Shown here: piece after piece, positions 44,214 to 53,281 of the stretch
Position numbering within the stretch: the stretch's first letter is position 1
Layout of the letters: each line of letters starts with the position of its first letter
Source: Candidatus Sulfuricurvum sp. RIFRC-1
Lineage (GTDB): Bacteria > Campylobacterota > Campylobacteria > Campylobacterales > Sulfurimonadaceae
Reading direction: 5' to 3'
NCBI RefSeq assembly: GCF_000310245.1
Contig: NC_020505.1
Location: 434,001 to 498,000, forward strand
Length of the DNA stretch: 64,000 nucleotides
Translations under genes and position numbers: made by a program
The notes under the pieces: model-generated
The model's database searches: none
What the model was told of the DNA's origin: nothing
The model's input: only the letters and a program-made list of their open reading frames with translations

Positions 44214-44231
44214 TTCTACCCGAGGGTAGAA
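44214..44231. terminator. Hairpin between convergent waaA and malic enzyme genes
   Basis: TTCTACC (44214-44220), loop CGAG, GGTAGAA (44225-44231), followed by AAAATTATTTT. It lies four bases from the malic enzyme stop. It can end transcription in both directions. Confidence 0.75.
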
Positions 44232-44234
44232 AAA

Positions 44235-45518
44235 TTATTTTACTTGGTTCGCCATTCTTTTGAGCTTTTCTTTGTAGGCAGCCATATCAAAATCTTTCAC
44301 TCTGGCAACACCGTCGGCGATTGCCGCTTCAGCAACCGCATACGATACCCACTCCATCAAACGTTTGTCGAAAGGGGAAGGGATAATATACTCTTTTCCA
44401 TAGACCATATCGGTTCGGTTGTGTGCTTTTGCAACATAATCAGGTACCGATTCTTTTGCAAGGGCAGCCAAAGCTTTTGAAGCCGCCATTTTCATATTTT
44501 CGGTGATTTTCGTTGCTCTAACGTCTAATGCTCCACGGAAGATAAACGGGAAGCCCAAAACATTGTTGACTTGGTTTGCAAAGTCACTTCTGCCGGTACC
44601 GATGATGAGGTCATCGCGCACTGATTTAGCGAGATCAGGCATGATTTCAGGTGTCGGGTTTGCGCAGGCGAAGATAATCGGATTGCCTGCCATTGAAGCC
44701 ACCATCTCTTTGCTGATTTGCTCAGGGCCTGAAAGGCCAAGGAGCATATCGGCATTTTTGGCCGCGTCTTCGGGTGTTCTGTCTTCCGTATCGATCGCAT
44801 AGGCTTGTTTCTGTGCATTAAGATCCGTTCTACCGCTATGGATAACCCCTTTAGAATCAAGCATAGTGATGTTTTTAACACCAAGCTGTTTGTACATATT
44901 GGCACACGCAATCCCGCTTGCACCTGCTCCGATAACGACGACCTTAAGCTCTTCCGCCTTTTTACCGCTCATTTCAAGAACATTGATGAGTCCAGCCGTC
45001 GTGATAACGGCGGTTCCGTGTTGGTCATCATGGAAAACAGGAACATTGCAAATTTCTTTTAATCTCTCTTCGATCTCAAAACATCTAGGAGCACTGATGT
45101 CTTCCAGATTGATTCCACCGAAAGTATCTGCGATCGCCGCAACCGTTCTAATGATCTCTTCGGTATCTTTTGTATTGAGTTCGATATCGATGGCATCTAC
45201 ATGAGCAAACGACTTGAACAATACGCATTTGCCCTCCATTACAGGTTTGCCGGCCAAGTGTCCGATATCACCAAGGCCCAGAACGGCTGTTCCATCCGAG
45301 ATGACAGCTACCAGATTCCCTTTGTTGGTGTAATCGTATGCGGTATCGATATCTTTTTCGATTTCAAGACATGGATAGGCAACACCCGGACTGTATGCCA
45401 TAGATAGCTCTTTTATAGTATCACAAGGTTTTGTGATCAGTGTTCCTATCTTGCCGTTTGTATCAAATTCATTCTTGGCAAAATGGTATTCGAGTGATTC
45501 TTCCTCAAAAGTCGACAT
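44235..45518 (-). CDS. NAD(P)-dependent malic enzyme, short form
   Basis: 427 residues. N-terminal malic domain ([16 protein letters not shown] with catalytic Tyr; [24 protein letters not shown]; the [10 protein letters not shown] metal motif) and a Rossmann NAD domain ([17 protein letters not shown]). It decarboxylates malate to pyruvate. No phosphotransacetylase extension, unlike MaeB of E. coli (759 residues). Confidence 0.93.
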   Translation of the reverse strand: MSTFEEESLEYHFAKNEFDTNGKIGTLITKPCDTIKELSMAYSPGVAYPCLEIEKDIDTAYDYTNKGNLVAVISDGTAVLGLGDIGHLAGKPVMEGKCVLFKSFAHVDAIDIELNTKDTEEIIRTVAAIADTFGGINLEDISAPRCFEIEERLKEICNVPVFHDDQHGTAVITTAGLINVLEMSGKKAEELKVVVIGAGASGIACANMYKQLGVKNITMLDSKGVIHSGRTDLNAQKQAYAIDTEDRTPEDAAKNADMLLGLSGPEQISKEMVASMAGNPIIFACANPTPEIMPDLAKSVRDDLIIGTGRSDFANQVNNVLGFPFIFRGALDVRATKITENMKMAASKALAALAKESVPDYVAKAHNRTDMVYGKEYIIPSPFDKRLMEWVSYAVAEAAIADGVARVKDFDMAAYKEKLKRMANQVK

Positions 45519-45762
45519 CTATTCTCCCTATATTAACTTATAATAATCATTATAGCTTTAAAATTTTAGACATCAAGAATTTTGATACTTATAGTAACAT
45601 ACACTTATATTTAGTTTCAAATAGTAACATAATAGATCTGAGCAAACGGTCGTAGTCTGTTTTTATGACTTACCTGTATTGAAGCACTATCATGGTAAAG
45701 TTTCACAAATAAACAGTTAGGGTGTATAGCTACATTACACCAATATTCAGCGGAGAATGAAA
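45519..45762. promoter_or_regulatory. Divergent gap between malic enzyme and RluA-type gene
   Basis: 244 bases, AT-rich. It holds two direct copies of TAGTAACATA (about 45594 and 45622) and a hairpin GGTGTA-N9-TACACC (45721-45741) just before the RluA-type ribosome-binding site. Several TATAAT-like elements are present on both strands. I see no RNA gene. Confidence 0.35.
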
Positions 45763-46500
45763 ATGGAAAAACCAAAAGCGTATAAGCTCCTAGCAGAGCA
45801 AGAGGGGATATCCAACTCTGAGGCCAAATCACTGATTGACCGAGGTTTGGTTTATGTCGGAAATAACAAGGTGATGATTGCACGGGGTGAGACTAGTCCC
45901 AAAACGATTTTTATCGTTCAAAAAGTGGAAAAAGTACGTCCAATTTTTGAAAACGATGATTTGATTGTTGTCGATAAGCCGGCATTTGTTAACTCCGATG
46001 AGATTGAGCGACAGTTTAAAGGCTCTCAATTGCTACATCGACTCGACCGTGAAACAAGCGGTGTTTTGATGCTCGTTAAAAACGAAGAGTTCCGCCTTAA
46101 AGCGATCCAAGAGTTTAAAAAAGACAATGTTTACAAAGAGTACGTTGCGTGGGTAGAGGGATTGGTGAGTGAACCGTTTGTGATCGATCAACCGCTTATT
46201 ACCGAGAAAAAAGGGAACAAAGCTTATACGAAAGTTGCTAAAAATGGCAAACCTGCGATTACGGAAGTGACACCACTGGAAGTATCAGGGAAAAAGACCA
46301 AGGTACAGCTCATTATCCATCACGGACGAACCCATCAAATCCGTGCCCACATGAAATATGCACAGCACCCGATTATCGGGGATGAGAGCTACGGCGGACG
46401 ACAGTCGAAGCGCGTAATGCTTCATGCGAAAAAAGTGATATTGCTCGGGCAAACATTTGAAGCACCGGAACCGAAGGTATTTGGACACTTCGGTAGTTAA
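45763..46500 (+). CDS. RluA-family pseudouridine synthase
   Basis: 245 residues from ATG 45763, which places GGAG at 7 bases (the ATG at 45757 is only one base after it). N-terminal S4-like domain (KLLAEQEGISNSEAKSLIDRGLVYVGNNKV), then the catalytic domain with HRLDRETSGVLMLVK (catalytic Asp) and HHGRTHQIRAHM. It isomerises uridine in rRNA or tRNA; specificity unknown. Confidence 0.92.
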   Translation: MEKPKAYKLLAEQEGISNSEAKSLIDRGLVYVGNNKVMIARGETSPKTIFIVQKVEKVRPIFENDDLIVVDKPAFVNSDEIERQFKGSQLLHRLDRETSGVLMLVKNEEFRLKAIQEFKKDNVYKEYVAWVEGLVSEPFVIDQPLITEKKGNKAYTKVAKNGKPAITEVTPLEVSGKKTKVQLIIHHGRTHQIRAHMKYAQHPIIGDESYGGRQSKRVMLHAKKVILLGQTFEAPEPKVFGHFGS

Positions 46501-46515
46501 TTACGAATACTCTAA

Positions 46516-46544
46516 TTGTAATTGAAGAAAAAATTAAGTATAAT
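46516..46544 (+). promoter_or_regulatory. Sigma70 promoter of ffh
   Basis: TTGTAA (46516-46521) and TATAAT (46539-46544), 17-base spacing. Start is expected near 46551, about 38 bases before the ffh GTG. Confidence 0.6.
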
Positions 46545-46588
46545 TCGGAAATTTTTATACCCTGTAGAACCATTATTTAGGAGTTGAA

Positions 46589-47935
46589 GTGTTTGATACA
46601 CTAACCGAATCGTTTACATCAGCCATACGCAAAATCCGTTTTCACGACGATGAAAAGGCGTTGACCAAGGCACTCGGCGAGCTTAAAAAAGCGTTGCTCA
46701 AAGCCGATGTGAATCATAAAGTCGTTAAAGACCTTATCGATTCGGTTGAACTTCAAACCAAACAAAGCGGTATCGGGAAAGATCAATTCCTCGATGCACT
46801 TCGCAAATCGTTGTATGCCCTTTTGGATGTCAAAGGGAAATCAGGATTTGTGTACGCTCCGGTATCTCCGACCGTCATTTTGATGACGGGATTACAGGGT
46901 TCGGGTAAAACGACGACGACGGGTAAACTTGCTAATTGGCTTAAAACACGTCAGAAAAAACGGGTATTGGTTGTTGCGGCAGACTTGCAGCGTCTTGCGG
47001 CGGTTGAACAACTCCGCCAAGTGTGCGCTTCTATCGAAGTAGAACTTTATGCCGATGATGCAAGTAAAAATCCGGTTGAAGTGGTTAAAACAGCATTGGC
47101 TCACGCAAAAAATGCACTTGTCGATGTTGTATTGATTGACACCGCCGGACGTTTGGCGATTGATGAAGAGTTGATGGGTGAATTGGCGGAAGTGAAAGCC
47201 GTTGCCAACCCGCATGAGATTTTCTATGTTGCCGACTCACTCTCAGGTCAGGATGCGGTTCGTACAGCGGCTACCTTTAACGAAAAGATCGGAATCGATG
47301 GGGTCATCCTCACCAAATACGATGGTGATTCCAAAGGGGGCGTTGCGTTAGGTATCGCTTCCCAGATCCAAGTACCGCTTCGATTTATCGGTGCGGGTGA
47401 GAAGATGGAAGATCTCGAAATCTTCCTCCCGGATCGTATTGTTAACCGTCTGATGGGCTTGGGCGATATCGAAGGGCTTGCTGAGCGAACGGCATCCGTT
47501 ATCGATGAGAAACGGGCAAAAGCCCTTACCAAAAAGATCAAAAAAGGGGAGTTTAACTTTAACGACTTCCTAGAGCAGATGGAGAGTCTCAAAAAAATGG
47601 GGAGTATGAAATCCATAATGGGGATGATCCCCGGAATGGGCGGCATGGCCTCTGCGCTCAAAGATTTCGATTTGGAAAACTCATCTCAACTCAAGCAGAT
47701 CAAAGCATTGGTTTCTTCGATGACGGTGAAAGAACGCGAAGATCCTGAGTTGTTAAATAACAGCCGAAAAGCCCGTTTGGCTAAAGGGTGCGGTTTGGAT
47801 ATTATCGAAGTGAACCGTATCTTGAAGCAGTTTAAAAATGCCTCTAAAATGGCAAAACGGTTCTCGGGCAAATCAGGGATGAAAGACCTTCAGAGTATGA
47901 TGGGTCAGATGCAAGGTGCGCGTTTACCGCGTTAA
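46589..47935 (+). CDS. ffh: Signal recognition particle protein Ffh
   Basis: 448 residues, GTG start with AGGAG at 46579-46583. NG GTPase domain: MTGLQGSGKTTTTGKLANWL (G1, about 100), DTAGRL (about 188), TKYDGDSKGG (about 245). C-terminal methionine-rich M domain (MGSMKSIMGMIPGMGGMAS...) binds signal peptides and 4.5S RNA. No 4.5S RNA gene is seen beside it. Confidence 0.97.
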   Translation: MFDTLTESFTSAIRKIRFHDDEKALTKALGELKKALLKADVNHKVVKDLIDSVELQTKQSGIGKDQFLDALRKSLYALLDVKGKSGFVYAPVSPTVILMTGLQGSGKTTTTGKLANWLKTRQKKRVLVVAADLQRLAAVEQLRQVCASIEVELYADDASKNPVEVVKTALAHAKNALVDVVLIDTAGRLAIDEELMGELAEVKAVANPHEIFYVADSLSGQDAVRTAATFNEKIGIDGVILTKYDGDSKGGVALGIASQIQVPLRFIGAGEKMEDLEIFLPDRIVNRLMGLGDIEGLAERTASVIDEKRAKALTKKIKKGEFNFNDFLEQMESLKKMGSMKSIMGMIPGMGGMASALKDFDLENSSQLKQIKALVSSMTVKEREDPELLNNSRKARLAKGCGLDIIEVNRILKQFKNASKMAKRFSGKSGMKDLQSMMGQMQGARLPR

Positions 47936-47947
47936 CTTTGCCAACGT

Positions 47948-48052
47948 CAAATGTTAAGGTGTGCACTCGTAATGAGTTTACTCCTTAGCATTTGAAGAAG
48001 CTTAGAGGTTTTTCTTTTACTTTTGTGGGTAAAACACTCTTCTAAACTTCTT
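47948..48052 (+). promoter_or_regulatory. Two tandem nested hairpins in the rpsP leader
   Basis: First: CAAATGTTAAGG (47948-47959) pairs with CCTTAGCATTTG (47983-47994), with inner ACTC/GAGT. Second, directly adjacent: AAGAAGCTTAGA (47995-48006) pairs with TCTAAACTTCTT (48041-48052), with inner TTTTAC/GTAAAA. Neither ends in a long T-run. Two adjacent stems before a ribosomal protein gene suggest a structured autoregulatory leader. Confidence 0.55.
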
Positions 48053-48081
48053 GGTGCAACAAAACATTTAAAGGACACACA

Positions 48082-48312
48082 ATGGCAACAGTCATCCGTT
48101 TAACCCGTATGGGTCGCAAAAAACAACCTTTCTACCGTATCGCGGTAACCGATAGTCGCAAACGTCGCGACGGCGGTTGGATCGAATTGATCGGGTATTA
48201 CAACCCAATGACAGACCCTATCACTACCAAAGTAGATGAAGAGCGTTTGAACTACTGGTTGAGCGTTGGTGCTCAAATGTCAGACCGCGTTAAAAAAATT
48301 ACCGGTAAATAA
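48082..48312 (+). CDS. rpsP: 30S ribosomal protein S16
   Basis: 76 residues, typical. [41 protein letters not shown] is the S16 signature. AAAGGA precedes the ATG. First gene of the rpsP-khpA-rimM-trmD-rplS operon; its TAA overlaps the khpA ATG. Confidence 0.97.
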   Translation: MATVIRLTRMGRKKQPFYRIAVTDSRKRRDGGWIELIGYYNPMTDPITTKVDEERLNYWLSVGAQMSDRVKKITGK

Positions 48313-48554
48313 TGATGGTTGCGGACTTCGTCGCAGGTTTTGCTAAGTTAATAGCGTCTTATCCCGAAGAGATTCGGGTAGAATCGAATGAAGGCGACGA
48401 AGTGACCGAAATCATTTTGTATGCCAATCAGGCGGATGTAGGCAAGCTAATCGGAAAAGAGGGCAAAATGATCGGTGCGATCAAAACCGTCATTTCCGGT
48501 TGCAAAGCCAAAGACGGAAAAAGTTACCGAATCAATGTCGAACCGCTTTCGTAA
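48312..48554 (+). CDS. khpA: KH-domain RNA-binding protein KhpA
   Basis: 80 residues. Single KH domain with the GxxG loop in KLIGKEGKMIGAIK (about residues 47-58). Regulatory RNA-binding protein, often pairing with KhpB/Jag. The start is the ATG at 48312 in TAATG; a second ATG at 48315 is possible. Overlaps rimM by 20 bases. Confidence 0.93.
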   Translation: MMVADFVAGFAKLIASYPEEIRVESNEGDEVTEIILYANQADVGKLIGKEGKMIGAIKTVISGCKAKDGKSYRINVEPLS

Positions 48555-49089
48555 TTCACCCCCCAAAGATCTTCTTCATGTTGCCACTTTAGGCCGAGTC
48601 GTCGGTTTAAAGGGGGATATGAAACTCAATCTTTCCACTGATTTCCCTGAACAATTTAGTGCTAATGCCTCCTTTATTTTGGAAAACGGCAAAGAAATAA
48701 CTCTCTCTTCTTATAACCCTGATCGTGAACTGGTTCATCTCAAGGGGATCGATTCTCCTGAAGCGGCTAAAGCACTGACCAATACGAAACTTTTTACCAC
48801 TTTTGAAGCGACGCGTGAGCGATGCAACTTGAGAGAGGGTGAGTTTTTCTGGTTTGACCTGCTCGGTTCCACTGTTATGGAAGGGGAAATAGTTTTGGGA
48901 AGCGTTCAAGAGATTGAACGGATCGGTCCTTTGGATTATCTGCTGGTAACAACCGATGCATCGTTTGTTTCCAAAGGACTTCCGGCTACCTTTTTAATCC
49001 CATACATCGATCATTTTGTTTTAAATGCTGATGCAACGGCTAAAATAATCACCGTAGAGGGCGGATTGGATCTGTTAGAGGCATCCTAA
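48535..49089 (+). CDS. rimM: Ribosome maturation factor RimM
   Basis: 184 residues from ATG 48535, within the khpA 3' end. N-terminal RimM barrel (VATLGRVVGLKGDMKLN) and C-terminal PRC-barrel-like domain (EFFWFDLLGSTVME... VTTDASFV...FLIPYIDHFV). Needed for 30S head assembly near S19. Coupled to trmD by TAATG. Confidence 0.92.
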   Translation: MSNRFRNSPPKDLLHVATLGRVVGLKGDMKLNLSTDFPEQFSANASFILENGKEITLSSYNPDRELVHLKGIDSPEAAKALTNTKLFTTFEATRERCNLREGEFFWFDLLGSTVMEGEIVLGSVQEIERIGPLDYLLVTTDASFVSKGLPATFLIPYIDHFVLNADATAKIITVEGGLDLLEAS

Positions 49090-49784
49090 TGCGTTTTACC
49101 TATGTAACGATTTTTGCTAATCTGATCGAGGGATATTTTCAAGACTCGATCCTAAAACGGGGTATTGAGTCGGGTAAATTTTCGGTTGATTATCTTAATC
49201 CCAGAGATTTCAGTACCTCAAAGCATCATAAAGTGGATGATACTGCCGCAGGCGGTGGGGCAGGGATGTTAATGACTCCTCAGCCGCTGTTTGATACTCT
49301 TCAAACACTGCCGGATGAATCTCACATTATTTTTGTCGCACCCGTCGGGAAACAATTTACCCAAAACGATGCCAAGCGTCTCTCATCGAAATCTCATGTG
49401 GTTTTTGTGAGCGGTCGGTATGAGGGGATTGATGAGAGGGTAGTTGAACGCTTCGCTGATGAAGTGTTCAGCATCGGCGATTACGTTCTCACAGGAGGGG
49501 AACTCCCCTCTCTTGTGATGACCGATGCCATCGTTCGAAACATCGAAGGTGTTTTGGGAAATAGTGAATCATTGGAATATGAGAGTTTCGAATCACCACT
49601 GTTGGAAGCCCCTTCGTTTGGAAAACCCCCTGTTTATGAGAATATGAGTGTTCCATCAGAATACTTAAAGGGAAATCACAGTAAAATTCGTGCACTAAAA
49701 TCGTCTCTGTCTGAATGCAAAACAAAATACTTCAGACCGGAGCAGCTTCAAAAGCATAAAATAAGGACATCTTATGAAAAATAA
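49089..49784 (+). CDS. trmD: tRNA (guanine-N1)-methyltransferase TrmD
   Basis: 231 residues, typical. SPOUT trefoil-knot enzyme: [58 protein letters not shown] are the SAM-knot and active-site motifs. It methylates G37 to prevent frameshifting. Overlaps rplS by 11 bases. Confidence 0.97.
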   Translation: MRFTYVTIFANLIEGYFQDSILKRGIESGKFSVDYLNPRDFSTSKHHKVDDTAAGGGAGMLMTPQPLFDTLQTLPDESHIIFVAPVGKQFTQNDAKRLSSKSHVVFVSGRYEGIDERVVERFADEVFSIGDYVLTGGELPSLVMTDAIVRNIEGVLGNSESLEYESFESPLLEAPSFGKPPVYENMSVPSEYLKGNHSKIRALKSSLSECKTKYFRPEQLQKHKIRTSYEK

Positions 49785-50133
49785 GTACATTGCAAGTTTC
49801 GAGCAAGCACAAATCGCTAACAAAAACGTTCCTGAGTTCCGCGCGGGTGATACACTTCGTCTTGCTGTAACCATTACAGAGGGCGAAAAATCACGTGTTC
49901 AAAATTATGAAGGTATCTGTATCTCTATCCGTGGAGAAGGTACTGGTCGTACTATCACAGTACGTAAAATCGGCGCTAACGGTGTTGGTATCGAGCGTGT
50001 ATTCCCAATCTACAGCGATAGCCTAGAGAAAATCGAAGTTCTTCGCCGTGGACGTGTACGTCGTGCGAAATTGTTCTATCTTCGTGACCTTGCTGGTAAA
50101 GCGGCACGTATTAAAGAAATTCGTCGCAAATAA
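49774..50133 (+). CDS. rplS: 50S ribosomal protein L19
   Basis: 119 residues. [60 protein letters not shown] is the L19 signature. Last gene of the operon; a terminator hairpin follows. Confidence 0.97.
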   Translation: MKNKYIASFEQAQIANKNVPEFRAGDTLRLAVTITEGEKSRVQNYEGICISIRGEGTGRTITVRKIGANGVGIERVFPIYSDSLEKIEVLRRGRVRRAKLFYLRDLAGKAARIKEIRRK

Positions 50134-50138
50134 TCCCC

Positions 50139-50156
50139 TGCCGCTTTTATGCGGCA
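50139..50156. terminator. Terminator between convergent rplS and corA
   Basis: TGCCGC (50139-50144), TTTTAT loop, GCGGCA (50151-50156), then a pyrimidine-rich CTCTTCTTCTCTTCTTTTTT run. It starts six bases after the rplS stop. Confidence 0.75.
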
Positions 50157-50198
50157 CCTCTTCTTCTCTTCTTTTTTCCAATCGTATCAAATTTCTCT

Positions 50199-51014
50199 CT
50201 AATACTTTTTAATTTTCCAAAGTACCGCAGCTGTTAATAAAGCCGCAAAAACAATCATGGATATAAAAGCATCTAGGGTTCCGTACGTGTGTTGAAATGG
50301 CAATCCCCCGGTATTCATCCCGAAAAATCCTACAACGAGATTAAGGGGTAAAAAGATGACAGAGATAATCGTGAGAAGATAAATACTGCGGTTGAGGCGA
50401 TCATTGGTCTGGATATTATGATAGCGGTAGATATCATCGAGCTGTGTATTGGCAGCGATGGTCGAACGGAGTGAGCGTTCCAGATGTTCGTGTAAATCAT
50501 TGAATTCATTCAGTAGATCGGTTTCTGAAAAGTTGTGTTTAGTGACGAAGCGCTCGAAAATATCCACCGCCTTGATGATGACACGTTCGGTGCGAGAGAG
50601 TTCCTTTTTGAGGATATGCCATCGTTCCATAGGATTAAAGGATTGTTTTTTGTAGAGACTCTCTTCGATGAAAGCAATTTTATCGTGCGCAATTTCGATA
50701 TCTTCCATATAGGCATCGATTTTTTCATCCAGAAAAAGATAGAGATCTTTGAAGCCATTCTCAAAACGAGTCAGTTCTCCCTGTTTTCTATCATAATAGA
50801 AGATCTCGTCTTGGACAATAACAAAGGGGTAGGAAAAAAATCTCCCTTTGGTCTTCCAAAACTCATTTGAACGTAAGGCTAAAATATTGGCTTTCCCTTC
50901 CCAGAGTTCAGGGAGTCTAAGGATAAGGATTTGATATTCTCCGTATACTTCGTAGAGAGATGGGTGGATAGGATTTTGGAGGTCTTTGAGATGAAGTTCA
51001 TGGAGCTGTATCAT
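50199..51014 (-). CDS. corA: CorA-family magnesium transporter
   Basis: 271 residues, shorter than the E. coli protein (316). Soluble N-terminal domain, long helix (EDIEIAHDKIAFIEESLYKKQ...), and two C-terminal membrane helices with the GMN selectivity motif GFFGMNTGG (about residue 230). Pentameric divalent cation channel. Lies 4 bases after smpB end. Confidence 0.9.
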   Translation of the reverse strand: MIQLHELHLKDLQNPIHPSLYEVYGEYQILILRLPELWEGKANILALRSNEFWKTKGRFFSYPFVIVQDEIFYYDRKQGELTRFENGFKDLYLFLDEKIDAYMEDIEIAHDKIAFIEESLYKKQSFNPMERWHILKKELSRTERVIIKAVDIFERFVTKHNFSETDLLNEFNDLHEHLERSLRSTIAANTQLDDIYRYHNIQTNDRLNRSIYLLTIISVIFLPLNLVVGFFGMNTGGLPFQHTYGTLDAFISMIVFAALLTAAVLWKIKKY

Positions 51015-51017
51015 CTG

Positions 51018-51470
51018 TTATTCTCCTTTGAGGGCTCTTTCCATATCGCGTTTGAGACTTTTTTCTTTGAGATCGTCACGCTTATCATAGAGTTTTTTCC
51101 CTTTTACAATGGCAACTTGCATTTTAGCAAGGTTTTTATCGTTGAAATAGATACTCAGCGGTACAAGGGTAAACCCTTCTTTCTCGACGGCTTTAAACAT
51201 CTTATCGATTTGTTTCTTGTGCAGCAGTAATTTGCGGCTTCCACGTTCTTCGTGAGTGTAAAAATGGTGGGTGGTATCGAGTACCCCGATATGCACACCA
51301 AATACGAACGCTTCTCCGCGAACGATTTTGATAAATCCGTCTTTGAGATTGACTCGTGCGGCACGGAGGGCTTTGACTTCTGAGCCTTTGAGGACTAAAC
51401 CCGCTTCGAATTTCTCTTCGATGTAGTAGTCAAAAAAGGCTTTTTTATTGGTGGCAATGTTTTCACCCAT
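51018..51470 (-). CDS. smpB: tmRNA-binding protein SmpB
   Basis: 150 residues. Start region [45 protein letters not shown], then the OB-fold strands and the basic C-terminal tail ([23 protein letters not shown]). Partner of tmRNA in ribosome rescue. No tmRNA gene (ssrA) seen near. Overlaps ispE by 8 bases. Confidence 0.96.
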   Translation of the reverse strand: MGENIATNKKAFFDYYIEEKFEAGLVLKGSEVKALRAARVNLKDGFIKIVRGEAFVFGVHIGVLDTTHHFYTHEERGSRKLLLHKKQIDKMFKAVEKEGFTLVPLSIYFNDKNLAKMQVAIVKGKKLYDKRDDLKEKSLKRDMERALKGE

Positions 51471-52239
51471 GGGTATCCTCCTTAATTCTAAAAAAACTGC
51501 TTCCGCTGCCGGAAAAAAACCATCCCTTTTTTTCGCTTAGTTCAGGATAACATCCAAGTGCGGAGCGATAAAGGTCATTGGCCTCTTTAGGGCACATAGC
51601 GGCAAGAATAGCACGTGAAGGGGTGGACTCGAGACGTGACGCCTCTTCAGGAGCGATCGGTGCATAGAGATGCTCACGGTAGTAGCGGTACACCGCTGGG
51701 GTACTGATCTGTATGTCGGGGGTGATAACTTCAAAATCGATCAACGGTTCATTGAATTTTTCGACAATCTCTCCGATTCCGCTGACGTTGGCACTCTCGT
51801 ACCCGTAAATGAAAAAGGGGACATCGGCACCGACATTTGCACCGATATCGGCAAGTTCTTCGACGGTTAGCCCCAACTCCAATTCCTCATTACACATCCG
51901 CAAAAAGGTTGCGGCATCGGAACTGCCTCCGCCTAAACCTGCAAAAGAGGGGATGTTTTTTTCAACGCATACGGCATGGTTCTCAAAGAAAGAGGAAAGA
52001 TTATCGGAGCGGGTAACGGATTGGAGATATTTATAGGCTTTATAGATGGTATTAGAGTGAACTTCGCAATCAAAATTGCCTCGGATCTCAAATTCAGGAG
52101 TCGATTTCGGTTCAAACCAAAGGGTATCAAAAAGGTGATTGACCCGCATAAAACGTGAGCTTAGGGTATGGTAATCTCCCCTCATTCCGGTGATTTTGAG
52201 AAAAATATTGACTTTGGCGTAGGCGCGGTAACGGATCAT
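51463..52239 (-). CDS. ispE: 4-diphosphocytidyl-2-C-methyl-D-erythritol kinase
   Basis: 258 residues. GHMP kinase of the MEP isoprenoid route: [19 protein letters not shown] at the N-terminus (catalytic Asp absent from this part; Lys AYAKVN is the family motif), ATP-binding [17 protein letters not shown] (about 92), and GSGSSFF near the C-terminus. Its start overlaps the csrA end by 4 bases. Confidence 0.94.
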   Translation of the reverse strand: MIRYRAYAKVNIFLKITGMRGDYHTLSSRFMRVNHLFDTLWFEPKSTPEFEIRGNFDCEVHSNTIYKAYKYLQSVTRSDNLSSFFENHAVCVEKNIPSFAGLGGGSSDAATFLRMCNEELELGLTVEELADIGANVGADVPFFIYGYESANVSGIGEIVEKFNEPLIDFEVITPDIQISTPAVYRYYREHLYAPIAPEEASRLESTPSRAILAAMCPKEANDLYRSALGCYPELSEKKGWFFSGSGSSFFRIKEDTHG

Positions 52240-52466
52240 AATTTGAGTTTTTGTACCAGTTGTTGCAGGAGTGATTCATCATGACCTGATGATGCCTCTT
52301 TGTTTGAATCTTCGACGGCGCGAACAAGCTCACTCCGTAATACCCGAATATTGTGCGGGGCATCTATCCCTAGCTTTACGACCCCTTTTTCGATTGAGAC
52401 CACTTTAACGGTGATTGTATCGGCGATAATGATCGATTCTTCAGGTCTGCGGGAGAGAATCAGCAT
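52236..52466 (-). CDS. csrA: Carbon storage regulator CsrA
   Basis: 76 residues. LILSRRPEESIIIADTITVKVVSIEKGVVKLGIDAPHNIRVLRSELV is the CsrA core; the C-terminal extension is longer than in E. coli (61 residues). It binds GGA motifs in mRNA leaders, and in Campylobacterota it represses flagellin translation with FliW. Overlaps truB by 7 bases. Confidence 0.95.
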   Translation of the reverse strand: MLILSRRPEESIIIADTITVKVVSIEKGVVKLGIDAPHNIRVLRSELVRAVEDSNKEASSGHDESLLQQLVQKLKL

Positions 52467-53281
52467 GCTTCAACCTTATTGAGAATATAACGGACGCCAT
52501 CAGAGGTAATCTCTAGAATCGAGATGGTATCACCGTTGTCGATCCAGTAGGTTCCATTGTCGCTAATATCAAAATCTTCGCGTGATAATGGTTGACCGAG
52601 TAGAACCGTTTGTAATGTGCCATTATAGCGGTTTTTGGTAATAGCGAGAGAGGTTTTAAGATCAAGCTCTTTTTCATTTTCGTAGATAAATTGCCCTTCA
52701 TTGAGCCGCTCTAATGCACTAAGGGCACCATTGCAACCTAAGCGATTGGCAATCATTTCTCCGAGTGAACGGATATAGCTCCCCTCGGAAACAGTTGCTT
52801 CAAAGGTAAGAAAGGGATGCGTGTAGTGGATGAGGGTAAGATTATAGATTGTCGAGGTGATTTCATGCAAATCAACCTCTTTTCCTTCACGGGCGAATTC
52901 ATAAGCTCTGCGCCCTTCGATTCGCTTTGCGCTGTATTTGGGCGGTAGATAGGTGAGCTCACCGGTTAAAGAGTTTAAAATAGGTTGAATCTGCTCTACA
53001 CTGAGAGGCTGAGTCTCGTCTATCGTCTCGATTTTTTCAATATCCAGAGTCGGCGAATAGGCTCCAAGCCAAAGCGTCGCTCGATAACGCTTAGGGGTTT
53101 TGTTTAAAAATCGAAACAATCGTCCGTGATTGCCGAATGCAATAATAAGCACCCCTTTGGCAAAGGGATCTAATGTACCGGAGTAGCCCGCTTTTTTGAC
53201 GCCGTAACGCCGTTTAAGTCTCCCTAAGAGCTGATTTGAACTTATTCCAGAGGGTTTATAGGCAACGAAAAGACGATTCAA
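52460..53281 (-). CDS. truB: tRNA pseudouridine-55 synthase TruB
   Basis: 273 residues. Catalytic Asp in AGYSGTLDPFAKGVLIIAFG (about residue 37). Motifs LPPKYSAKRIEGRRAYEFAREG and EGSYIRSLGEMIANRLG confirm TruB. It makes psi55 in tRNA. The gene start lies immediately after the helicase stop (53282), so they are one operon. Confidence 0.96.
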   Translation of the reverse strand: MNRLFVAYKPSGISSNQLLGRLKRRYGVKKAGYSGTLDPFAKGVLIIAFGNHGRLFRFLNKTPKRYRATLWLGAYSPTLDIEKIETIDETQPLSVEQIQPILNSLTGELTYLPPKYSAKRIEGRRAYEFAREGKEVDLHEITSTIYNLTLIHYTHPFLTFEATVSEGSYIRSLGEMIANRLGCNGALSALERLNEGQFIYENEKELDLKTSLAITKNRYNGTLQTVLLGQPLSREDFDISDNGTYWIDNGDTISILEITSDGVRYILNKVEAC

